Position numbers and translations under genes: made by a program. Below are positions 25,970 to 32,277 of a stretch of DNA of 32,277 nt, piece after piece. This DNA is from Clostridiales bacterium (GTDB taxonomy: Bacteria; Bacillota; Clostridia; TANB77; CAG-508), in the NCBI GenBank assembly GCA_019417465.1, contig DXVF01000017.1:1-32277 (forward strand), given 5' to 3'. The stretch's first letter is position 1. Each line of letters begins with the position of its first letter. The notes below the pieces were generated by a model. It did not search any database. It was not told the DNA's origin and worked only from the letters and a program-made list of their open reading frames with translations.

Positions 25970-27875
25970 TCCGAATATAATTGGCTAAACTTTCATGTGC
26001 AATCTTTACACCTTTTGGGTTTCCTGTTGAGCCAGAAGTGTAAATAATATATGCAAGGGTATCTAATTTAGGTTTATTTTCTATATTTTTAAAATTTAAA
26101 TTTTTACATTCAGTTATAATATCTTCTAAATCTAGTACTATAGATTTATCTAAAAAATTATTTAATTTATTTTTGTTATTAGAATTAGTTAAAATAAATT
26201 TAGAATTACTATTTTTTATAATATAATCTATTCTATCATTTGGATATGATATATCTATTGGTATATAACATGCAGAGAGTTTCAATATTGCGAAAATACT
26301 AATAACTAATTCTATTGAATTATTAAAAAACAAACAAATTTTATCATTTTCTGTTATACCCGCATTTTTTAGGAGTTTAGCAGTATAATTAATCATATTA
26401 TTAAAATTAGAATAATTAATGCTATAGCCATTTTGGGAAATAGCTATATTATATGGATTTTTAAGCACTTGTTCTTCAAACATATCAATGATAGTTTTAT
26501 TAATTGGTATTTTAAGATTTGAGTTATATTTATTAAATATGAATTCTTTTTCTTCTAGAGTTACTAATTCAATATTTGATATTTTAATTTTTGGGTTTTT
26601 TAGTATTTGATTTATAATGTGATTTATTCTTAAATGCAAATATAATATATCTTTTTTTGAAAATTTTCTGTTTTGATAATCATATGCAATATTTAATGTA
26701 TCGTCGATATCATCATATTCGAAAAAATGAATAGATAATTCATCTGAGTTTGTAGAACTATGTGTCCACCTAACAGTATAATCAAAGTCTGTATCTGTGC
26801 AGTTAGATTTTCCTATTTGATATGACAGTGAAATATTATATAATAATGGAACATTTAATCGGTTATTTCTTAATTCGTCTAGTATATATTCATAAGAATA
26901 TTTTTGATGACGTAACATATTTATGGATTTCATAGATATCTCTTTTAAATATTCATCAAAAGTAATATTTGGATCTAAAGTACATCTAAAAGGTATTGTA
27001 TTAATAAACATACCTGATGTATTTTTTTCCTTGAAATTTGTTCTGTTAAGGATAGGTGTTCCTATAACAAAGTCATTTATATCGTTAACTTTTCCAATAT
27101 ATAACGAATATATAGCCATGAAAAGATTATATTTACTTATTTTGTGAGATTTACAAAAATTATTTATTGTTTCTAACAATTCCTTTTGAATAGTAAATAT
27201 TTCTCTAGATGAAGTTATTTTTTCAAACTGACTATTAGATTTATTAATAGTAGTTGAAAGAGAAACTATTTCTGGAATAGTTTCAAATATTTTATCCCAA
27301 TATTTTTTATCTTTTTCAAATTTTATACTTTCAATATATTTTTTTTCAGAAAGAATATAATCTTTATATGAATCGAAGTGTATATCGATTTCTTGATTAT
27401 TTAATAAACAATTATATATAAATGCTATTTTATTAGCAGCAAAATTACATGAAAAACCGTCAGAAATTAAATGATGAACAATCATAATAATTCCACCAGT
27501 TTCATCAGAAAACTTAAACATTATAAACTTATATAAAGGGGTGTTTAATAAAGAAAATGGATCTTCAATTAGTTCCTTTTCTTTTTTTAATAGATTATTA
27601 TATGAACTTAAATTAATTAAATCGATTTTTTGAAATGTATAATTTGAAAAAAATTGTTTTATTGAACCATCATCATTAAAGTGCAGTCTAATATTAAAGC
27701 TATCGTTTAATTCAATGAATTTATTAATAGCTTTTTCTAATAATTCAAAATTAATTTTTTCTTTTATTATTAGTGTTCCACCAATATTATTTATAGATGT
27801 ATTTTTATAAAATTGTTCTAGTGACCATATTGATTTTTGTGGACTTGTCAATTCGAATAGATTTTGATCTAACAT
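25959..27875 (-). CDS. NRPS, N-terminal part: condensation and start of adenylation (frameshifted)
   Basis: Begins with a condensation domain (about 1-425) carrying the active HHxxxDG motif as 'HHLISDG' (about 134-140), followed by an adenylation domain opening near 460 with 'YIIYTSGSTGNPKG' (A3, about 610-623). The frame closes at 'HESLANYIRMVK' because of one extra base between ATT and TGG around 25970-25973; the sense frame resumes one base over. Together with the next entry it makes a single C-A-T-Re module of about 1,435 residues. A leading C domain before the only A domain suggests an acyl or upstream-aminoacyl donor. The ATG at 27875 has AGGTGG 5 nt upstream; an in-frame GTG at 27884 overlaps that site. 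No phosphopantetheinyl transferase is in the window. Confidence 0.88.
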   Translation of the reverse strand: MLDQNLFELTSPQKSIWSLEQFYKNTSINNIGGTLIIKEKINFELLEKAINKFIELNDSFNIRLHFNDDGSIKQFFSNYTFQKIDLINLSSYNNLLKKEKELIEDPFSLLNTPLYKFIMFKFSDETGGIIMIVHHLISDGFSCNFAANKIAFIYNCLLNNQEIDIHFDSYKDYILSEKKYIESIKFEKDKKYWDKIFETIPEIVSLSTTINKSNSQFEKITSSREIFTIQKELLETINNFCKSHKISKYNLFMAIYSLYIGKVNDINDFVIGTPILNRTNFKEKNTSGMFINTIPFRCTLDPNITFDEYLKEISMKSINMLRHQKYSYEYILDELRNNRLNVPLLYNISLSYQIGKSNCTDTDFDYTVRWTHSSTNSDELSIHFFEYDDIDDTLNIAYDYQNRKFSKKDILYLHLRINHIINQILKNPKIKISNIELVTLEEKEFIFNKYNSNLKIPINKTIIDMFEEQVLKNPYNIAISQNGYSINYSNFNNMINYTAKLLKNAGITENDKICLFFNNSIELVISIFAILKLSACYIPIDISYPNDRIDYIIKNSNSKFILTNSNNKNKLNNFLDKSIVLDLEDIITECKNLNFKNIENKPKLDTLAYIIYTSGSTGNPKGVKIAHESLANYIRMVK

Positions 27876-27902
27876 AATTACCACCTATATATTTTTTTTT
27901 AT

Positions 27903-27930
27903 ATTATATATTAATAAGAAAAAAAATCAA
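27903..27930 (-). promoter_or_regulatory. Promoter of the NRPS-kinase operon
   Basis: Minus strand: TTGATT (27925-27930), 16-bp spacer, TATAAT (27903-27908), about 27 nt before the start codon. Confidence 0.65.
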
Positions 27931-28013
27931 TATTAAATTTATTAAAATAAAATGATTAAAAAATATACATAGAGGGTAAACTAAAAATATATAACTTTAA
28001 TATGGAGGAAAAT

Positions 28014-29120
28014 ATGTACAAAAATAAAAAAAACAAAAAGTTTTTAATTCTTATTATAGTAGTTGTAATTTTACTAATCACGATAATAGGATTATATAAG
28101 ATTTATGCAAATATCGATATAAATACATATCAAAATGAAATAAAAGTTGATAAACTCTCTAAAGAATCTATTGCAGATAGTAATAAAGATATAACTGAAA
28201 TATTAGAATATACAAATTCTTCTATTGTAGGTATTTCAAAAATTAAAGATAAAGGAAGCACTATATTTTTAGAAGATGGAGCTACTAAATTAGGATTAGG
28301 AAGTGGAGTAATAGTTTCTGAAGATGGATATATTTTAACAAATGAACATGTATCAGGAGAAAAATATAATAAATGTTATGTGACGTTAGAAAATGGAACA
28401 ACACATAATGCAAATGTAGTATGGTCTGATTCTGATTTAGATTTATCAATAATAAAAATTCCGATGAAAGGCCTAACATATGCAAAATTGGGTGACTCTA
28501 AACAAATAAAAGTAGGACAGACAGTATATGCAATAGGTAATCCTATAGGATATGAATTTCAGAGAACTGTTACATCAGGAATAATTAGTGCATTAAATAG
28601 AACAATAAAAATAGAAGAGGGTGATAAAATTAATTATATGAATAATTTAATTCAAACAGATGCTGGAATTAACCCAGGTAATAGTGGTGGACCTCTTATT
28701 AATTCTGAAGGAGAAGTAATTGGTATTAATTCTGTAAAAATTACTTCTGCTGAAGGAATAGGATTTGCAGTTCCAATAAATTGTGTAAAAAACATTATAG
28801 AAAGATTTATTACAGATGGAAAATTTGATGAGGCAAGTATAGGAATATTTGCATATGATAAAAACATTATATCATATATTGCACCAAATATAGAATTCCA
28901 AAATGGTATATATGTTGAACAAATATCTGAAGATTCTCCAGCTAAAAAGACAGATTTAAAAGTAGGAGATATTATTACTAAAATAGATGGCATAGATTTA
29001 GTAAATATGTGTGATTTAAGAGAATATATTTATACGAAAAATCCTGGTGATGAGGTTAGTTTAGATATTTTGAGAAATAAAACTAATTTAACAATAAAAA
29101 TTAAATTGAGTAAAAAATAG
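28014..29120 (+). CDS. HtrA/DegP-type serine protease
   Basis: A 368-residue membrane-anchored S1C protease facing outside the membrane. One N-terminal helix (about 8-30) is followed by a trypsin-fold domain with the triad His in 'ILTNEHVSG', Asp in 'DSDLDLSIIKI' and Ser in 'GINPGNSGGPLIN' (about 212-224). A single PDZ domain ('GIYVEQISEDSPAKKTDLKVGD') ends the protein, trimmed here. It does quality control of exported proteins. The ATG at 28014 has TGGAGG 5 nt upstream; the in-frame ATG at 28002 overlaps that site. It is divergent from the NRPS operon and 13 nt ahead of the oxidoreductase gene. A protease beside a putative aldehyde (protease-inhibitor) synthase is suggestive only. Confidence 0.92.
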   Translation: MYKNKKNKKFLILIIVVVILLITIIGLYKIYANIDINTYQNEIKVDKLSKESIADSNKDITEILEYTNSSIVGISKIKDKGSTIFLEDGATKLGLGSGVIVSEDGYILTNEHVSGEKYNKCYVTLENGTTHNANVVWSDSDLDLSIIKIPMKGLTYAKLGDSKQIKVGQTVYAIGNPIGYEFQRTVTSGIISALNRTIKIEEGDKINYMNNLIQTDAGINPGNSGGPLINSEGEVIGINSVKITSAEGIGFAVPINCVKNIIERFITDGKFDEASIGIFAYDKNIISYIAPNIEFQNGIYVEQISEDSPAKKTDLKVGDIITKIDGIDLVNMCDLREYIYTKNPGDEVSLDILRNKTNLTIKIKLSKK

Positions 29121-29133
29121 GAGGGATATAAAT

Positions 29134-30642
29134 TTGAGTTCATATTGGATAGAATCAACTAAAAATATTGAAAAAAAATATCTGGAATTAAAAAATGATA
29201 TAGAAACTGATGTATGCATAATAGGTGGAGGTTTAGCTGGAATTAGTTCAGCATATGAGCTGGCTAAAGCTGGACTTAAAGTTGTTGTACTTGAAAGAGA
29301 TCAAATTGGTAAAAAAACGACTGGAAATACAACTGGGAAAATTACTAGTCAGCATGGTCTGTTTTATAAGTATTTAGCTGAGTCAGAGGGAGATGAATTT
29401 GCTAAAAAGTATCTAAATGCAAATGAACAAGCTATTAAAAATATAAAAAGTATAATTGATACTGAAAAAATAGAATGTGATTTTGAATATCAAGATGCAT
29501 ATGTTTATACACAAAAACAAGAAGAAATATCAAAAATAAATGAAGAATTAAGAATATTAAAGAAGTTAGAATTTAATTGTGAAGTGGTAAATGAAACAGA
29601 ATTACCATTTGAGGTATTATGTGCAATTAAATTTTCTAATCAGGCACAATTTAATGTAAGAAAATATTTGCTAGGGTTAGCTGACTATATAGAGAATAGT
29701 AAAGGAAAGATATTTGAAAATTCCAAAGTGTATGATCTAAAAAAAGATATAGATGGTTATTTAACATATTGTAATAATGTATGTGTAAAATCTAAATATG
29801 TAATAATTGCATCACATTATCCAATAATTAATTCTCCAGGATTCTATTTCCTAAAAATGTATCAATCAATGTCATATGCAATTGCTATAGAGACAAATCA
29901 AGATATTTTTAATGGAATGTATATAAATAGTGAGGTTCCGACGAAATCTTTTAGAAACATAAAAGATGGAGATAAGCGACTAGTATTAATAGCAGGATCT
30001 GATCATAAGACGGGATCAAAGATTGATTTGTCAAACGCATATAAAGAATTAGAAGAAACAGCTAAACAATTATATCCAGATTGTAAAGTAAAATATAAGT
30101 GGCATACTGAAGATTGTATTACTTTAGATAAAATACCATATATAGGAGAATTCTCAAAATTTATGCCAAATGTATATGTTGCAACAGGGTACAAAAAATG
30201 GGGGATAACTACATCAAATATCGCAGCAAATATTATAAGAGATAAAATCTTAAATAAAGATAATGAATATGAAGAAATATTTAAAGCAACAAGAATGGAA
30301 CCAATAAAGAATATTAAAGAAGTTGAAAATATATTAAAAGAAACTACAAATTCATTATTAATAAATAAAATGAAGATACCAAATGATAAAATTAGTAATA
30401 TAAATAAAGAAGATGCTAAAATTATAGAGGTTGATGGTAGAAAAGTTGGGATTTATAAAGATGAGCACGGAGAATTATATGCTGTAAAACCGATATGTTC
30501 GCATCTAGGATGTGAGTTAAGTTGGAACAACATAGCTAAAACTTGGGATTGTCCTTGTCATGGTTCGAGATTCGATTATAAAGGTAAATCTTTATATTCC
30601 CCAAGTATCAAAGATTTAGATAGTTGGAAGATAGAGAAATAA
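29134..30642 (+). CDS. FAD-dependent oxidoreductase with C-terminal Rieske domain
   Basis: A 502-residue fusion. The N-terminal FAD domain (about 20-400) has dinucleotide motif 'CIIGGGLAGISSAYELA' and 'VVLERD', and is of the DAO/glycine-oxidase type ('YKKWGITTSNIAANII' near 350). The last 100 residues form a Rieske 2Fe-2S domain with both ligand pairs: 'CSHLGC' (C-x-H) and 'CPCHGSRF' (C-x-x-H) 14 residues apart. This layout is common in Firmicutes, substrate unknown. The start is TTG with GGAGGG before it. It is 13 nt after the protease gene, so they likely share a message. Confidence 0.9.
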   Translation: MSSYWIESTKNIEKKYLELKNDIETDVCIIGGGLAGISSAYELAKAGLKVVVLERDQIGKKTTGNTTGKITSQHGLFYKYLAESEGDEFAKKYLNANEQAIKNIKSIIDTEKIECDFEYQDAYVYTQKQEEISKINEELRILKKLEFNCEVVNETELPFEVLCAIKFSNQAQFNVRKYLLGLADYIENSKGKIFENSKVYDLKKDIDGYLTYCNNVCVKSKYVIIASHYPIINSPGFYFLKMYQSMSYAIAIETNQDIFNGMYINSEVPTKSFRNIKDGDKRLVLIAGSDHKTGSKIDLSNAYKELEETAKQLYPDCKVKYKWHTEDCITLDKIPYIGEFSKFMPNVYVATGYKKWGITTSNIAANIIRDKILNKDNEYEEIFKATRMEPIKNIKEVENILKETTNSLLINKMKIPNDKISNINKEDAKIIEVDGRKVGIYKDEHGELYAVKPICSHLGCELSWNNIAKTWDCPCHGSRFDYKGKSLYSPSIKDLDSWKIEK

Positions 30643-30676
30643 AAGACTTTAATAATTAATCTAAATATTGTTAAGA

Positions 30677-30741
30677 AATTTTTTATAAAAATAGATTTAT
30701 CAAGCGATTAATGCTTGATAAATCTATTTTTATAAAAAATT
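30677..30741. terminator. Perfect 29-bp hairpin (terminator or palindromic element)
   Basis: Arms 30677-30705 and 30713-30741 are exact complements over 29 bp with a 7-nt loop GATTAAT. It ends in A/T-rich sequence, so it works as a bidirectional terminator for the oxidoreductase gene. It is far longer than the other terminators here. Confidence 0.8.
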
Positions 30742-30929
30742 ATATCTTGGCCAATAATCATAAATAATTTATTTGGATTTCATAAATAAAAATATTATGC
30801 TTATTAGCAAGTCCAACCTAATTGGCTATAAATTGAAGCATAACAAATTATTAAAGGCAATATAAAAACAATCAATGTGTATATTATGTCCTTTTTGGTT
30901 GTATATAATAAAGTAATGGAGTGGATTAT

Positions 30930-31805
30930 ATGATAAAAAATGCAAAATCATTAAAAGACAAAGCTAGAAATATAGCTAATGAAAATAATATTTCAATTCA
31001 ACAAGTATTACAAAATTATATGTTTGAAAGAGTGCTAGAAAGATTATCAAAATCTAAATATAAAGAAAATTTTATTATAAAAGCTGATTTACTATTATCT
31101 TCAATAATGGGTAATAATTTACGAACTACCATGGATATTGACACTAATATAACATGCATTAATTTAGATAAAGAAGAATTATTAAAAATAATTAATGAAC
31201 TTTTAAATATGAATATTGGAGATAATGTAGTATTTAAAATAGAGAAAATTGAAGATATAAAGCAATAAGAATATTATGGCGGTTACTAATTTAAAATAAT
31301 TGCTACATATGAAAATATGAAAGTACAATTTCACATGGATGTATCAACAGGAGATGTTATTACTCCTAGAGCTATTGTATACAAATACAAAAAATTATTT
31401 GATAACTCGTACATAGATATTTTATCTTATAATCAAGAAACAATTATTGCAGAAAAACTTCAAGCGATTTTAGAAAGAAAAACTCAGAATAGCAGAATGA
31501 AGGATTATTATGATTTGTATTTCTTTGTAAACTATAGATGGAACACAATAGATAAAAAATTATTAATAGAAGCTATAATAAAAACTTTTGCAACTGGAAA
31601 CAGTATAACTGAATTAAAGAATATAAGTGAAACTATTAAGAATTTAGAAAATAACCAATTTTTAAATAAACTATGGGTAGATTATTCTAAAAAGCATGAA
31701 TATTCAAAAGATATAAAATTTAATGATACTATTGAAGCAATAGAAACTATCAAGTATGCAATATTTTCTAGTAATGAATTAAAATTAGCATTAGCACAAA
31801 ATTAA
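30930..31805 (+). pseudogene. AbiEii/AbiGii-type nucleotidyltransferase toxin, two in-frame stops
   Basis: One continuous frame of about 291 codons interrupted by two TAA codons (31266-31268 and 31287-31289). The first part reads 'SLKDKARNIANENNIS...RTTMDIDTNI', where D-x-D-like 'TMDIDT' is the nucleotidyltransferase active site. Between the stops is 'EYYGGY', and the frame resumes 'FKIIATYENMKVQFHMDVSTGD' (trimmed) with 'AEKLQAILERKTQNSRMKDYYDLYFF', the AbiEii conserved tail. Both parts are in phase, so it is a single inactivated gene rather than two genes. The start is ATG at 30930 with GGAG; a GTG at 30921 lies inside the ribosome site. No AbiEi antitoxin is seen upstream. Confidence 0.78.
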
Positions 31806-31891
31806 ATATTTTAACAAATTTTTAAAAATAGGCTAACAAATAAAAAAGAGCACGTTATACTACAAGAAAAATTATATTGGAGGTAGTATAA

Positions 31892-32113
31892 ATGTCAAAT
31901 AAAAATGATAAAGTGGAAAGTATTCTAACTGCATTATTTGAGAGTAGAGAAGAAAATTTATATGCTTTAAATGAAAAGGATAAAGAAAAAATTAGAAATA
32001 GCTTAGATAGTTATATCGACAAAATTAATATCATTGGAGCTTATGAAAACGAAAAATTCTATAAAATACGACTTTTCAGATACAGTAAATTTAATATTGG
32101 AGTGTGTATGTAA
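31892..32113 (+). CDS. Small helical protein, probably frameshifted near its end
   Basis: A 73-residue hypothetical protein, mostly acidic and helical, 'VESILTALFESREENLYAL' at the start. I do not recognise a named family for certain. The first 57 residues read well ('INIIGAYENEKFYK') but then the sense appears to shift: in the +1 frame the DNA continues 'YDFSDTVNLILECVCK' to a TAG, a better match to the helical pattern, while the frame as given ends 'IRLFRYSKFNIGVCM'. One extra A in TATAAAATACG would explain it. The start ATG has GGAGGTAG. A terminator overlaps the stop. Confidence 0.6.
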   Translation: MSNKNDKVESILTALFESREENLYALNEKDKEKIRNSLDSYIDKINIIGAYENEKFYKIRLFRYSKFNIGVCM

Positions 32114-32150
32114 ATAGTAACAAATATATCTTTGTTACTATTTACTTTTT
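32111..32150 (+). terminator. Terminator after the small helical protein gene
   Basis: TAAATAGTAACAAA, loop TATATC, TTTGTTACTATTTA, then CTTTTT: a 14-bp perfect stem. Confidence 0.88.
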
Positions 32151-32160
32151 ATGTTAATTA

Positions 32161-32169
32161 TGGTATAAT
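32161..32169 (+). promoter_or_regulatory. Extended -10 near the right edge
   Basis: TGGTATAAT fits an extended -10; no good -35 is visible. A gene may start beyond the window. Confidence 0.35.
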
Positions 32170-32277
32170 TTATATGTCTCATGACTATTGAATTTCCAAA
32201 ATTTAGCAGTACAACATAGGAAGTGTTAATGATAATATAAGAATGTACAAAAAATGGAATTTAATCATGTACAAAAA

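Noticed and set aside
31317..31805. Tail of the AbiEii gene as a separate intact gene
   Set aside because: It is in the same phase as the upstream part and continues it without gap; it has no own ribosome site and lacks the active site.
32243..32277. Direct repeat ATGTACAAAAA (two copies) as a CRISPR or iteron start
   Set aside because: Only two copies of 11 bp with unrelated flanks at the window edge; no array or cas genes.

Overview
The window is A+T-rich DNA (clearly under about 35% G+C by eye) with strong GGAGG-type ribosome sites, several TTG starts, near-consensus sigma-A promoters and many short-loop terminators. The gene set (DnaD/DnaI helicase-loading pair, PyrC/PyrF, Tex, VanW, DUF1858, DUF378, gram-positive CorA, YkpA-type ABC-F, a one-module NRPS ending in a reductase) fits an uncultured or gut-type member of the Clostridia (Firmicutes). 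The species cannot be named from sequence alone. The standard genetic code appears to be used.

Layout. (1) 1-5855, minus strand: an operon read from a promoter at about 5850, made of a tiny membrane protein, a VirD4-like coupling ATPase, a VirB2-like pilin, a VirB6/TrbL-like membrane protein and a PrgI-like membrane protein that only appears if an AUC start is allowed. It lies directly upstream of dnaD and a dnaI/dnaC-type loader, which have their own promoter. No VirB4 ATPase or relaxase is present. (2) 5900-10000, plus strand: cysS, a DUF1858 protein, and a pyrC-pyrF pair with its own promoter. (3) 10000-11210: a three-tRNA operon (Lys-UUU, Glu-UUC, Thr-UGU) whose terminator abuts an SDR oxidoreductase gene. 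(4) 11200-20400: a lone starch-type carbohydrate-binding protein, an HTH/S24-like repressor divergent from a VanW/G5 envelope protein, a tRNA-Lys(CUU), CorA, DUF378, an ABC-F ATPase and Tex. (5) 20400-27930, minus strand: an NRPS (C-A-T-reductase) broken by one frameshift, overlapping a membrane histidine kinase and followed by an REC-HD-GYP (c-di-GMP phosphodiesterase) response regulator. (6) 28000-32277, plus strand: an HtrA-type protease, an FAD/Rieske oxidoreductase, a very long perfect hairpin, an AbiEii-type toxin gene with two in-frame stops, and a small protein gene that also looks frameshifted.

The most interesting system is region 5. The NRPS adenylation pocket reads as Asn-specific and the terminal reductase would release an aldehyde or alcohol. 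The sensor kinase gene is translationally coupled to the NRPS, and the next gene is a c-di-GMP-degrading regulator. This suggests a synthesise-sense-respond circuit, perhaps around an N-acyl-asparaginal. The link is inferred from gene order and has not been shown. The second point of interest is the reduced type IV secretion-like operon beside the replication-loader genes, with two genes that seem to start on AUC or AUU.
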